Source: Nautilus pompilius
Taxonomy: Eukaryota; Mollusca; Cephalopoda; Nautilida; Nautilidae
Direction: 5' to 3'
Length of the DNA stretch: 64,000 nt
NCBI GenBank assembly: GCA_018389105.1
Contig: JACATO010002450.1
Location: forward strand, 1,930,501 to 1,994,500
Part shown: piece by piece, positions 45,271-60,100 of the stretch
How the letters are laid out: the number at the start of each line of letters is the position of its first letter
Position numbering within the stretch: the first letter of the stretch is position 1
Position numbers and translations under genes: made by a program
The notes under the pieces: model-generated
What the model saw: the letters and a program-made list of their open reading frames with translations, nothing else
Database searches by the model: none
Told to the model about the DNA's origin: nothing

Positions 45271-45389
45271 TATTGAACTGTTGACTGAAAGCAGGTTGAA
45301 ATGCTTGACTGGCCTTTGTTTACACTCATGTTCTGGCTGCAGATTGTGCTCTCAACCTACCGCTTGGGGTGGGCACCGAGGACCATGCC

Positions 45390-46850
45390 CTTTGGACGAG
45401 GTCACTTAGGGTCAACCTTATGGGGGTGGGGAGGCGAGTACTCTGCTTAGTGGCTTTTGTAGACGGAAAGTCCTCTGCCCGAAAAGAGCGGAGGCAAGGG
45501 GCATTTTTTTGCCTTTGGCCTGCCTGTTTGGCTAGGAAGGTTAGGTGCGTCGAGACCGGTTTTGGACTTGACGTGCTGAGGCCTCTTTTCCCAAGATTGG
45601 TTTTTGGCTGGGGAAGTGATCACTCTAACAGGGGGGGGGGGGGCGTTCGCGCCCTCAGCCCGGCCTTTTAGGCCTTAACGGGAGCTTGCTCCACACCGGT
45701 TTTTGGCCCCTACACGGCTTTGGCCACCACCCTCCACTCCCTTCTCCTCGGAGATACACATGCATACAAGAACTTTCACACGCACCCTCATGCACACACC
45801 ACAAAAAGATTTTAAAAAAAAAAAGATCAAAGTGGAGTACCTGGGTATTGGTGTTCCGAGCCTGCCATTTGGGGTTCCGATCAGGTGCCACACCAGTGGC
45901 AGAGGTGCCAGTGCATCGAGTATCACTGCTACTGATAAGTCCTCTGCTCAGTGAGGGATGCTTTTTTACCCTGGACCCACTATCTGGCTGTGGAGGTTAG
46001 GCATCTCCAGACCCATTTTCGGACTTGAGATGCTGAGGCTTTTTTTCCCAAAGAGGTTTTTCAGCTGGATAAGTGATTGCTCTAATGGAGTTTTCACTCC
46101 ACAACGGGAGCATTTTACCCCCACAAAACAAGGTGCTTCAGTGCCTCAAAATGGGTTTCAGCCTGGGCTTTGGCCTAGGTTTCATCCTGCTAAACGAGGT
46201 GCTTCGGAACCTCAACATGGGCTTTGGCCTCCACTCAGAGCTTGCTCCACTAGAGGTTTTGGCCTCATCCAACTTTTCTTCGGAGATATACACATAGCAA
46301 ATACCACAGAAAAAGGAAAAATAAAAAGATCAAAATGTGGCGCCTGGGTATTTTGGTTCCCTCCATCCAACTCGGGGTAACTTTTTTTCCTGTCATGGAA
46401 TTCTGGCTTCTTCCATGGTGGAAAATTGTTCGCCAGAGCCTAGATGGTAGGTTGAGTATGTTATGGTAGCAGCACAATTGGAAAGTCTCCTGCCTGAAAG
46501 GGTGGGGGTGAGGGATCCTTTTAACACTGGGCTGTCAATCCTTTGGCTAGAAAGGTTAGGTGCCTCTGGACGGATGTTTGGACTTTAGGCACTGAGGCTT
46601 TATTCCTAAGAGATTTTTCAGCTGGGAAAGTGACCACTCAACCAGAGCTTTGCTCCAACACAGGGGCTTTTGCTCCAACTAACGAGGTGCTTCAGCATCC
46701 AAACCTGAGTTTTGGCCCCAATTTGGAACTTGTTCCACTAGAGGTTTCGGCCTCCTTACCCACTTCCTTCTCTTTGGAGATATACACACATGAACTTTAC
46801 ACTACACCACACATTGCAAACACAACCCCCCCAAAAATAAGCCAAAGGTT
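45390..46850 (+). repeat. GC-rich tandem array of three diverged ~470-550 bp units
   Basis: Units start near 45468, 45937 and 46483, each opening with GTC(T)CCTGC-type sequence. Each continues with GGTTAGG, GACTT...GCTGAGGC, CAGCTGG-AAGTGA, CT-GAGGTTT-GGCC and then TTCTC-TCGGAGATACACA-A. Units 1 and 2 also end in an A-rich run followed by GATCAAA-TG and CTGGGTATT. The array stands out sharply from the AT-rich surroundings. A G13 run is at 45631-45643. Open frames inside are by-products of the composition. Confidence 0.8.
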
Positions 46851-46869
46851 TGTATATTATTTCTTGTGC

Positions 46870-47838
46870 CCTTGCAAATTTACACTTTACATTGACTTCC
46901 TTTAAGCAGAGGTTTTAACTGGAGTCATGCATCCACTGAAGTACAGTTTATGTAAATAAAGTTGAGTTTTACATACACTGTGAGACATTTACAGTATTGA
47001 TGATGTCTCCAAATATTGTGCATAGATTAGACATGGTTCCTGTAATCATTGATGGTTAGTTGTTTTTTCATTTATGTGATGAAAATTAAGAATATTGTTA
47101 TGATCTGTCTTCAAATCCAAGATTCTGCACTGTTTTGTGCAAAGGGTAATATATCATGAGCATCAACTGTATGAGATATCTTAAACATTCTTTGCACTAT
47201 TTATAGCTTTAGTACATACTGTTTTTGCAGGTGCTCATTTTATTCTGGCAGGGCTCTGAAAATTCCAACTTATGCAAACTTTCTGATCAAATATTTTTGT
47301 CCAAGATTCTATGTTAACTAAATAATAAATTAAATATTTATATCAACAACCTGGCTTGGATGTGTGAGAAATTCACAAAAGCAATTTTTCTCTTTGTTTC
47401 AGATTCATAATACAAAAGAAAACACTTAATATCGCTACTTCTCTCACATTTTCTTGTGCATCTACATACACAAGCTAATATGGAATTTTCTCTTCCAGAA
47501 GTAATTTGTTCAATATTTTGACTAGATCAAATGTATGTTTATGTTGGTAGTCACTATTTTCTCCCATATATTGATGCAGTGAATTATGAGGGCTAAAAAT
47601 GATATAATAAAGTTGTCTTTAAAAAAAAAGTGTGAGAGAGAGAGAGAGAAAGAGAAGGTTTCACTTGTGAAGTTTGGATTGGTCATTGGAAATAAATGTT
47701 ACTTATGATGCCCTTATCTATGTTTCAGGTTTTTCCAGGGCATATGTCTTGAGTGATATTTCAGTGTTTTTAGGTCAGGACATTTATACAGTTGATTTAT
47801 TTTGTTTTTGTAATATTTTCCATATTTTAATACTACAG
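46870..47838. other. 5' flank / upstream intron of the DENND4 gene
   Basis: AT-rich sequence ending in a splice acceptor (TACTACAG, 47831-47838) five bases before the ATG. A GA microsatellite lies at 47630-47655. No exon is recognised here. Confidence 0.5.
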
Positions 47839-47843
47839 AAATA

Positions 47844-48139
47844 ATGGATGAGCACCGTGTTGCTGACTACTTTGTTGTGGCTGGTCTACCTGAATGTCCA
47901 TTACCTCTAGAAGAATTTTCCAATGAAGCCATTATCAAGCCAACATACAAACAAGATCCAATTACTGACATCAATGTGATCAACAAGAGTCTTGGGGAGA
48001 AGGAACCCAAGGGATTTGTTTGCATTGAGAGAACATCTAGTGGCTGTCCAGCTGACCTTAACCATGGCAGCATACGTTGTCCAGAAATGTTTCTCTGCTA
48101 CAGACGCAGTCGAGACAAACCACCTTTGACAGATGTAGG
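47844..48139 (+). CDS. DENND4 coding exon 1
   Basis: Residues 1-98 plus two bases. ATG preceded by ATA and followed by G. Donor GTAGGT at 48140; the split codon GG|A restores Gly in DVGVLYDG. The exon itself begins at 47839 after an AG, so the transcript has an upstream exon. Confidence 0.92.
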
Positions 48140-51100
48140 GTAGGTACTTTGTTCTTTACTTTTTAAAATAAATCAGTGCTATTATCACATGAACATTGAA
48201 TGTTGCCTGTTTCTGAATGGATAAGTCTCTTATTTTAATGTACATTTAAAACACTTGAATTTTTGGATAATCCCTTATTCATCTGTAAATAAAATATTTT
48301 ATATTAATTGGAAGTGGGAATGAAAAGTGTTGAGCATTACTTAAATTTGTAAGTACTATGGATCAGTCATTTTGAATGGTATGAAGTAAGGACATGTTCT
48401 TATAAGGTCTAGAAAACTTTGATGTGAGAGAATAATTTCATCTCTAAATTTAAAGGAAGAATATAGGTAATAATATCAAAGTCTAGTGATGGGCAAGTCT
48501 GCAAAGTCACCTTTTCCAACTTATGTTTTGTTGTTGTTATTCTTCTTGCACAAGCTCTTGTTCACTGGTGATATACTCCAGGAAGAAAATTATCTTCAAG
48601 TTGTTTTTATCGCGCACAGTACTGCTTCTATAGACAAGGCTTTTGAAAAAGCTTCAGGAATATATGGAGTACTGCCAATGAAATGCTTTAGCATAGAGAG
48701 TATTTATAAGTAGCATATGGTGTTGCTGGGTAAAAGTTTGCTTATGTAATGTTATGAAATTATTCGGATTTAAAAGAAGATTAAAACACATTGAATTTTC
48801 AAAATATGAGATTAAAAAATATCAAAATAAATTCCTAAAAATTATTGCCAATTCTTTACTAATTAGATAGCCATTATAAAATAAAAATCCATTGGCTTGA
48901 AATCTTTTTAGAAAAGACCCAAAGATAATTAATATAATGGGATTCAATAATAGCTTACAGATCTTAAAAATTCTCTGTATATACATTTCAAGAAAACATC
49001 TTTAACACATTCAGTTTTATTTTTATCAAGTATTTTTAGAACTTTAGTGTTAAAATTGAGAAATTATTTTATTATTTTTTTAGAGATTAAACATTTACAG
49101 AGCATTTATAATACATGCTTGTTAAATTTTATATTAATTTAATTATGGATTTCAGACATTAGTAAATAAATGTTTAATAACAAAAAAAATCTGTTTTCAT
49201 TGGCTACTACACTCTAGATATTTTATTTCTGTTGTGTTTTTGATTGCATACATAGTGTTATACTCATTTACTATTGAAGAATAGGAAAAAAGAGGAAGAT
49301 TATACACATTTGTAAAGAAGTACTTCAGGAAAATAAAAACAATGTGTCTTGTTTTCTAGGACACCTTGGAGTGAGATTGAACTACTAGTAACTGAGACAA
49401 TTCAATGGCCTTATACATGAAACCATTAAAAAGCATTGAGAACTGTCGTAATACTCTTCAAACCTGATTGCATGATGGCTGCTACTGATTGGTTGCAATG
49501 GTTACGATAACATTACCCTTGATGTCAAACTTTTATAGTTTGGCAGACTGATTAATAACATCAGTTTCTAGCAGTGTTTTTAAGAAATAAATGAGTTATT
49601 TTCTAATACTGTACTTTAGCACATAGTAGTGTATGTGTCAGGTGATTAGCATTCACAATTTTGGATTTTATAGAAAGAAGTTTTAAAAAATTGGGTTTAT
49701 TTCTATCCTTTTCTTTGTTTTACCATTTTAACTGATTGGAATTTGAAATAATCCATGCATCTCAACATTAGATCATAATAAAAACCACCAACATGAGTTG
49801 ATAATGTGTTTCATTTCAAATATATCACTTGGCATGCACAACCACATGCAGAGCTCACTACTTGTTTTGCCATTGGATTTGGATTGATACATGGGAAAAC
49901 AATATTGATGGAAAGCCAAAAATAAGAGTGTGCACATCCACATACATTCATATTGATGCCAAGGAGCATCTAAAACAATGCAATTGAAGATAATCCACAC
50001 AGATTTAAACATATGATAAAAAGCAGCTGAAACACAGCAGTCAAAAAAGACAGACAGCAAATTTTAAGCAAAACATAAGTAGGTTATGGTTGATGCAAGT
50101 CATTGCAGCAAAATTGTGCACCAAAGTTGTCAAAGCAAGAAACTTGATTCTGAATAATAAATTGGCAATGTTCTAAGTAGATAAGCCATTGTAAAGTGTT
50201 TGTACATAAGAATTGTGGAAGAAGATTCAGTAAATAATGAGTGGTTTCCAGATAGCCTGGCACTGTTGTTTCCAAATACTAAGGATCAGCTGTTATCCAA
50301 TGTAGTGAAGAATGCCTCAGGAGGGATTACATGCAAACATGATATCAGGCATACTTTCAAATAAAAGGAGTGATTGTAAGGCTTACAGGTTTGCCACAAC
50401 AATGATCCAGTTGGGAGTTCACATGGTAACAGTTAGGCAAAACAATAGGAACAGAAGGAACAAATTTGTTGATGGTCTTTACTGCAATGCTGCAGAAACA
50501 ACAGGTATTGTGGGTGGTGAGATATAGCTACACTAAGTTTGGTTCAGCCCAAAGATTACAACAGTGGTTTTCAGTAAACAACTAGACTCATGTCAAATTC
50601 AAACCAAGTGGAAAATATACTGATAAAGATATCTATATCATATGCAAATCAGCTGCATGCACTTGTAGCAAAAGTAGCAATTTGTACTAATGCTTCATGG
50701 TGAGTGTATTCAATGACAAGCTGTGAAGAAAAACAATTCATCAGACTGACACTCTTGGCAAAAAAAATCAACATAATACTTATACAATTTTTTAAGTGAA
50801 GGAAGCAGTTCTGTGTAATGCACTGGTAGGCTAATAAAACTAACAACCTATCTGAGTGACTGGCACTGATCACCTGACTAATGATATTTTGTGATGAGTG
50901 GAAAAAGCCACTCTCTGGTTCCAACTTTAAGACCACTGAGTTCCAAATGGCATTTACTGATCCAAGACCTTCATATAAATGTGGATGAATGCAACTCACT
51001 ATTAAAAGATTCTTTTCCTGCTAAGAAATTCAAAAATACTGGTAGCAATAGAGTTTAAGATGTCAGACCAAAGTGGCGTGGCTAATTGTCTTGCCATCCA

Positions 51101-54100
51101 TTTAAGAAACATCTAGATATCAAATTTTTTCTTCAGTCTTTGTAAATTATTTTGTGCAACAACTGAATATTTTTGTGTAGTATTTATTTATTAGAGTGAG
51201 TTAATTGTTTTTTCTGAGCAGAAGGTCTTGTCTAAGCTATGGTGGCTTTCTGTATTGAATTATCAATAAATTTATAGCATTCATTTTCATAAGAAATATT
51301 TTTTATTGAAGTTATGTGCAGTGTCTTAGTCCCTATTTATTTAAATAGACCAGCAGATAAAAATGTGCATGTATACATAGAGACACACACACATTCTAAA
51401 ACACATCACAATTAGTAAAAACAAAGCAGAAACTTAAATTATATAATAGCCAATTAAAATAAAGCTCTAGGTACTAGTATATGTCTGAGCAAACAACATC
51501 TGCTACCATCCAGATATATATATATAAACACATGTGGACTAGATTAATTACAAATCACTGTATACTATTGAAAAGAAGAGAAAAATTGGAAAGGTACACA
51601 GTATTTGTTTGTTAGATTTGTGTATTTGTAGCATGGTAAAGTGGAACAGCAGGGAACCTGAAACCATGGATGATCTTTATCAAGTATTCTACACACTTGT
51701 GCCTCTGCCAAAAGTTACTCTAAAACCTGAACCTGATTTCTGGCTCTGTCTTGATGTAGCTTAAATTATGTTTGCCCAAAAGCAACTAGAAGATTTGTAC
51801 ATTGAGCATTTATTTGTAACCACTGTGTTTAGCACTTTCCAGTTAAAGTATTTATATTAAAATAAAGTTACATAACTTTTTATGTGATGAATATAAAATA
51901 AAAGGTCTTTAAGTGTAATGTTAAATTTAATCTTTAGATGACATACTAAGTCAAGGGAGTAGGAGAAAAGTGGATGGTAGATTTTTTGTTGTTGTTTTCA
52001 TCTTTTTTAATGGACAATAAATTATGAATTTTTGCTAAATCAAAAACAATATAAAATGACCTTGAGAAATAGTTCTTGGGCATAAAATGTAAAACTTAGT
52101 TAAAAGATTTTGATCTGGACTCATTGTTTTTTTTAATACTTGTGCAATAAAAGTAGACAAATGATGATTTCCTGATCATTTCTGGTGTTAAGCGAAGAAA
52201 CATGATCTATTTCGAATTCTTATTCTTCTGCCTCGCTATCAGTTTCTGAATCTTGTTTATGTTTATCACAAGACAAACGTAGTATAAAGAATTTTTCTTG
52301 TGTAATTATATCCTTGCAGGCAATCGTACATATTCTTTTTTTATAAATAAAACAACATCCAAAGATTAATCATGGCAGTCTCTTGCTTTTATGAAAAAGC
52401 TGCTTAAAAAAAGATGGATGACGACTGCATTAGGAAGACATATAAATTGATTAGATAAACTAACCTTAGCCAATTAAACATTTTGTGCACTTAAAAGAAA
52501 ACAAAAAAAAATATTGATTGTGTTGCTGTGTTCCTGAACATTGTTTAGAAGGCTATATCAGCAATGAATTTCCTTGAGTTCAGTATGCCTTGGCAGGGAG
52601 TCTAATTGGCAGATAGTTTCTTCATTCCAGTCATGAAAGTAGCCATGATAGTGAAAATCTTTGATGAAATGGTAAAGTTTTTGTTTTAACTGTGAATATT
52701 TGTCAAGGTAGACTTTACAGGAGTAAATGCAAATTTTTGCGCAGCCATAAGTTTTCTGTGGGTTAAAAAAAATGATTATGGTTCTTTCTGACCTTTCTTC
52801 GTGTTAGTACAAAAATACAGCAGAGCATCAGTACCACTAAATAAATGGGTGGGACTCTTAGTGAATTAAAATATTTTCAACTGTTATGATCTACTTATCA
52901 GAAAGTTTTTAATAGGCGACAAACAAAATGTTAAGCTCATGATTTAATTTGGAAAATTTTAATCAACTGTCTTTGCATGATTTTAGCCTAGAAAAATCAG
53001 AAAAATTCATGTGAGAAAAAGAGTCTAATTTACTGCTAAAATCTAATTATAGCCAAGTAAACTGAGTAGATAATATTCTATAGTACCATTTGCGATAGAA
53101 TATGCCTCTCTTTGTTAACAGTATATATTTCTATTAAAAACAACTTCAGAAGCACTGTATATGAAAATTTCTTAAATGAAATATTTACACTTCCTTAATT
53201 ATTTCATGCTAAAAGGTGTTATATAAGTTATTCATTAAGAGATGCATCTTGTTTTGCAGAGTTTCATTGTAGTCATTGCTCATAGTAGTTTTTCATTTGT
53301 TTTTCCAACAAATTTTTAGACATGGTTTATTTTTTACCATGTTTTTAAGCAGGATTTTGATGCCATAACACAAATATCTATCCAAACTGCAATTTTTCTT
53401 TACATAATATAACTTTTATTTGAGAGAAAACTTAAACATAAAAAACTTATTTGAAATGCCTAAAATAGTGTTATATGGAGGATGAACCAGTCATTTATTC
53501 ATTAACTGTTCTCTGAAATAAAGAACTTTACTCGAAAACGCTACCCTTTGTTGATTGTTTTCTCTCTTTATAGCTAAAGGATTGGTTGTTAAGTTCATTT
53601 CATGTATTTTCAGAGTGTTGTATGATGGCAAAGAAAAGCTGATGTCAGGTTGTGAAGTTGTACATACAACTCCCAGTGGACATCCAGCCAATGTAAATAA
53701 TAGCAACAGTAGTAGAATATACATAACATATCGGCGGGCATCAGAGACTGCATCCAGTGACATATTAGCAGTTGTAGATATTTGCGTTGTGCTGACTAAC
53801 AAGGTAAGTAAGCCCTCTGTACTAATGCATACTATCTGTTTTTGTTTTTGATTACTTAAAAAAATTATCTACTGTCTTTTTGAATTAGATGATATTTTCA
53901 GTAGAAAGTAATACCTACTAGTTTTTAATCTTAAAAAAAAACATTTACATCTACCATTGTCAGTTACAGTGAATTAAATAGGCAGCTAAAACCTATTAAA
54001 TAATTTTTAAACAATATGATATTCTCTTTTACATTTACATTTTAATTTAAGTTGAACAAATAAATCTGTGGTCTTTAAGTATCTGGTAACAGACAGACAG

Positions 54101-57100
54101 CCAGTGAATTTGAAACTTTCTTTATTATGTGTATTTTGAACAATTACATAGAAATTACATCCATCTTAGTGTGTAAATAAATTTAAATGTGACCATGATA
54201 AATAGTCATGATATGGCAGTGGTGAATGTACTCAACAGTCCTGGTTAACAGGTTTTAGTTGTTTTGTTACAGAACTCACTGCAATATCTGTAGCTGAGTT
54301 AGTACTTTTTAGTACATGATGTGTTGTATGTATGTGTGAAGATACTGTAGACAGCTAATGCTGATGCTGGGATTTGAACCAGAAATCTCCAGTTGCTAAC
54401 CCATGTGTGCTTCAGCATTAATGTTAGCTGTCTACAGTATCTTGAGATACTGAAAACAAACACAGGTTTCATGAAGTTTTGAAAGATGTATTACAATTTT
54501 AACTTCAGTTTAATGTGGTTAGTTAAAATATAACTGCTAAGTAATTCAGTCATAACTCTCAGTGACAGACATCTATGGTAAGAATGGGATTTTTCAACAT
54601 CACCAGTTCTGATTTCAATTCTTCCCACTCTCTAAATCATTAAGTGTGTCATTGTACATGTCAGACGAGCTATATTACTATTCTCTCCATAGCCTGCCTG
54701 CCTGCTTTCCCATTGTACACCTAGCTTCTTTACCATTACATTATGCACTGTCAGAAGCTCCCAATTTTTTTTTTAAGCACGTGAGGAGCATGTACTAACA
54801 TATATAATTATAAAAATGAATGTGAAAAATATGAAAATAAAATATTTTTAGTAAACAGTGTATGTTTTGAAGACTGGAACAACCCTTAATTAATATGACC
54901 ATCTCATCCTGAAGTACTCCTTAACACATTTTGATCTATGGCATAGAGCCAGATCGTGTTGGAAAATCGTATTTGGATATATCTTCAGCAGTTCTGGTTT
55001 GACATGGCATTCTAGAACCTCAGTATATTTCTTTCTTTTCAGCATGCCTTACATTAACTTTAGTGAACCAATTTCTTGTGCAAAACAAAAAACAATCTCA
55101 GAACATTCTCTTTTCTGGATGCCTTACAATTTGATTACGGTGAGAACTGGTTGTGGGTTCACCAGGTGAATGATGTACAGAATTGACTTTGTTGTCCTTG
55201 AACAGTAAAATGACTTGTCTGAAAATAACTCATTGCACCAGTCTTTTTTTGACTAACCAATATATATCTGGGTCCACTCATAGCATTTCATCATCTTTAT
55301 TTTTGTTAGCAGTTTTTTCAAAGGTTTCTTGGTTTGGCACCCCACCTCCAGCAATCAATGTCTTACAGTTGATGATGATAACAGGACACCTTCTGTTGCT
55401 AATTCTGAATTAAGCATGTCACTAGTTTTTCTGCAATTCTGCTGCTCATTCGTATTAATTTTGCATCATCTCTGAGTGATGTTTTATATTTTCTTCCTCC
55501 TCTGCATCTCTTGATGGGGATATTGAACCTGTGGTTTATTTATTCTTAATAATCTTATTGACTGCCCCCACATAACTTTCACTTCATTGGCAATTTCTCT
55601 TTGTGTTAATCTTTCAGTCATTATTTTAGTTCTTTTGCTTGGTGTAATGTCCATAGTCAACTCTTAAACACAAGAACAGATATCACAGGACTGACTCTGA
55701 TGGGTGACAAGAATATAATCACTTAGGCAGAAACCGAATGACAAGCCCAATATAAAAAAAATTGTGCAATCATTTGAAAAGATGATATAATAAGGCATGG
55801 TATACCATAAATAATTGCTTATTGATAAAAATACAATATTTGAGAAGCTTTCATTAAATCTTATACTAACAAAGAATTTTTCGTGTAAACAAACAAAAGT
55901 AAATGAAAGAAAATGTGCAAACAGAAATATTATGGTGCAAATTAAATACAGTTTGTGTTTAAACAGATAATATATACAGTGTGCAGATTAAAAACAGACA
56001 GTTATTTTACCCAGTAGTACAGGCTGAACTTGCTTGCTCTCTCTGTCAAGAGCAATGACAAAGATGGCTTGAATAAAAATTGTTTAGAAGCAAAGAAACT
56101 TTCTTTCAGATGTTCATAATTTTTAAAGAATACTTTAAATTTATTTAAATTGTATATGGAATTATTTTCATTTTTCAGAGTGAAAGTGCCCCGCATGCAT
56201 ATTGTATGATCAATAAGAATTTGAATAAAGCTATGGTAAGTGATTGTTCTTAACAAGATGTATTTTTATAGTAGAACTGTATAAATAGCTTGGCTTGACA
56301 TGGTTCCTTCTCGTTTTTTCCAGTCAGCCGCATGAGTTTCTTCTGGGCACCTAAAATAAAGAGTTCTAGTAGGGATTTTCTGTTCAGCCCCCCCGTTTCA
56401 CTTGGTGTATTAGCTAGTCCCTTGCCTGTTTAATGTGAAAATATTGAGCACTAGACTAACTAACCACCTGCAGTGGCAAATGGGGGAGTTGGGTTTGGAG
56501 GAACCCCTCTCTCAGCCAGCTGCACTCAAATTTGATGCCCTCTCAAATCTAGATTTATGCTGGCTAGAACATTAAGTATTTTTGGATAATCCTGACTCTG
56601 ACGATCTTTAAAAAAAAATGTTCCCCTCGACTGAAACTCTGGAACCATCCCTGACCTGACCTTGTAAAATGGCCTCTGGTTATGGAAGCAACACCTGACT
56701 GGGTTTTTACCTTATGCACCACTTTTGGCAATGAGAGACAAAGAAGAATAACTAATTACATGCATAAATTTAATTAATTGAGGGTTAGTTTATAATTACA
56801 AAGCTATAATACATTGTTTAATAGCTAGTTTTTTTTTATTTTCAAAAAAATCCAAAAAACTGCATATTGATGAAATAAAATTTAAATGAGACAGTTTCCT
56901 TTTTTTAATGCCACACGTAGAAAAGATACCAGTTAGCAAAGGGATTAATTTATTAACTACTTTGATGAGCATTAGTGAGTTTTATTTTAGGCAGGTAAGA
57001 CTTAGCTGCTTATATGTGTGTGTAGTGATTTCATTAATAATATCTATTGAGATTGATTTTAAAAACTGCTATTGATATTTTGTCTTTCTTATATATAAAA

Positions 57101-60100
57101 TTTTGACCAGTGGTCATGCAACTCACTCGTTATGTCAGCATGTTCTACCTGATTTTGTAATAAAGTTAGGAATCTGCAACTCCAAAGTGGAAGCATACAA
57201 CAACAATGTGAAACAATATGAAATCATTTACATTGAGTTATTAATTTCTTTTACTTGATTCTACACACACCATACGTCTAAAGAAATAGGAGTGGCAGGA
57301 ATATGAATGTTTTTTGTTTCATTTCAACAACAACAATTAGTTTCAGGTTATCAACCGTCAACGGCATAAGGATGATTTTCAAAACAAAGCAGACCACTTC
57401 AAAAAACAAGCTATTTAGCAATGATATCTCACTCTTTGAATGGATCATTTTACAGGTAGGATCAGATGTGTATGTCTGTTACAAGAAAGCTATGACAAAA
57501 GCCGATGTTTTAGCATATAAACCTGGTGAGTAGATCTTCTAGTTATTTTATTTTCATGAAAAATTAAACCACTCTTTTAATTGTAACTTTCTGGAGGCTA
57601 AGCATTTTGTAATCAAAACATCAAAAAGTTGAGGTTTTTTTTTTGCTTTTAACAAGAATCTTTTACAATAAAAGATGTTTTTGGTATCTGGCTATCTTTC
57701 TGAGATTGTTCCAAGACTATATAAAATTGTATTCCTTTATTCCTTTACAGCTATTTTGGGAAGATATCCCCAAGAGGATTATGAGAATTTTCCTTTGCCA
57801 GAATCAGTGCCCTTATTCTGTCTACCAATGGGAGCAACTATAGAATGCTGGTCTGCAAAGGCTCAGCATCCATTACCTGTCTTTTCAACTTTCATCCTTA
57901 CTGGTTCGTCAGGAGAAAAGGTATAAAAGTTTTACCTGTAACTTTTATTTATTTACATTTTTTATTCTAAATTAATAAAAAAAATCTATCTATTATTTGT
58001 ACAGCAGTTTATCTTTATTACCTACTTTCTTTTCTTTCTTTTAAACATAAACAACTGGAGGTTTCTATTCCTTAGCTTATTAAATTATGTATTTTTAGAG
58101 TTGTTGTGTTTATTGAAAAATACATATTTTTATGAAAATTTTTTCACAATAAATTGGAAAAAATGTTACAATATTTTTATATAACTTGGCTCTGCTTTGT
58201 TTTGTTTTAAAATTCTAGGTGTATGGAGCTGCAGTGACATTTTATGAGGAGTTCCCAGAGGAAAAGTTGACAGACCTTCAGCTAAGGCACCTGGGTCTGA
58301 AAAACAAACATATCAGGGAGCAGTACAGGATCTTAAAGACAGTTCACTCCAACAAGTGCATCTGTCTCTTGTCACAGTCACCATTCTTTGATGCTTTCAA
58401 GAAGTTTCTTTCTTACTTGTATAGAATTTCAATTACTGGCCCATATTCAGTTCCATTAGAAAGGTACTTTTTGAAAATTAAAATAAAAAAGATTTTGTTG
58501 TTGTTGCTTAGAAATCTATTAAATTGTTGAAATTTTCATATATATTTAATTTTTTATGAATATATATTTACATTATAATTACTCAAGGTGTGGACAAATG
58601 CTGTTCTGCTAAGACTGAGTGAGTCATGTTCCTAGTATTTTTACACTGGTAGAAAGAAAGAAAAAATAAGGTTTTGAGTTGTTAGAGGGCATTCTTCATC
58701 TTGTTCAGTTTAAAGCTTCTCGACAAAATTTCAAAATTAAATTTTCAGTTTTAGAGAAAAAAAAAGGTTTCTATAATATATATTTACAAACTAATTCTCT
58801 GACCTGATGTTATTGCATGGAAACTAAAACCTGATTGTACAAGAAAGTTTAAATGCTATTGATGAGGAAAAGGAGACTGATTACCTTGTAAAGTTTAGGA
58901 GTTCTCTGAATTTGATGTAAATGGCATTTGTTTTATCTACTTATGTGAATGATTGATGGAATAAGAATTTGTATGGATGTGTTCAAGTAAAATTTTCTAA
59001 AAATTTTCATTTTTATATACTGATTTACAAGAGGCATTCAAATGAAACCTTGCTGAAAACAGAATGGTCATAATTGTAGCTGACCTGGTTTTATTTGAAT
59101 ATTTCTAGCATCTTAAGTTATGTTACAGTAAGAACTCTATCTTATCTTAGATTTTGGAAAGCTACAGGAATAGTTTGTTTTTACTTTTATATATATTTAT
59201 TTTTTATTTATAGGCAAATTTCTCATTTTATGTTTAATGTACCCTATCCATCACCTCAAAGACCCAGGATTCTTGTACAGGTAATTATCATAATATTCCA
59301 ACTGTGATTAGATATACAAGTAAAGCTGTTTATTCACATTAAATGGAGCTACAACTTTTGTATACAAACTAACTTGGAGGATAATTGTATCTTCAAGTGT
59401 TGAAATTTTGAACAATAATAAAAAGTAAACAATTTTCTGTTATAAATAATATGGATATTTTTCTTTCTTTTTATTTGTGTTCTGTTAAAAGTTTTATTTC
59501 CATGGCATCATCTAAATGTTGACTGTACAGCTTGTCAAATAAACCCAAAAATATTATGACCACATGAATAGCCTTCTGATAGTGGTATAGTGATTACTGA
59601 AGAAAGACAGAGGATTATCTGCTTTGGGTGTCCAGCAGTTATAAGGATCTACTCTAAGATACCAGATATCAATTTGAAAACATTCCAGGCTATCAAAGGC
59701 ATTTCTCTATGAAACAAAGCCAGTTGGGTTGTAGAATAAATTCCTGTCTAATACACTTTCATAACTATAAATAAGTTTCAGGCATGTACAGTGAATTTTT
59801 TTGAGAATTGATATTTTGCGGTGATTTTAATTTCAATAAATTTTATTATCTGTCTTACCTATTACAAAACACAAGTAGATAATTGGCTGATGGATATATG
59901 GAGTTTTGAGAGCAAAAATACAAATAATAACTTTAAAATAGATGAGTGATTGATTTAAAATTTTTAATTATGTTTATTTTTTTAAAACTAGGTATCAAGT
60001 TTCTTATTTATTCTTGCTTGTCTCTCTTTTTTGTTGATAGTGATTACTACAGATAGTATAAAATATATTTAAAAAAAAGTTTTCACTTTTTTGAGGGGGG

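Noticed and set aside
45369..46380. Open frames of 100-140 codons in the tandem array
   Set aside because: They arise from GC-rich repeat composition; the frames are not conserved between the three units.
49770..51050. Transposase in DENND4 intron 1
   Set aside because: Several open pieces on both strands, but no motif matches piggyBac, Tc1 or hAT well enough.
52190..52330. Minus-strand acidic C-terminal-looking tail ([12 protein letters not shown] then stop)
   Set aside because: Only about 15 convincing residues and no upstream exon; could be chance.
54361..54425. Functional tRNA gene on the minus strand
   Set aside because: A good B box is present, but the acceptor and anticodon stems do not form a standard cloverleaf.
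57303..57533. Small separate gene starting at 57303
   Set aside because: Its last part is DENND4 exon 4 read in frame; the beginning is intron sequence before the acceptor at 57455.
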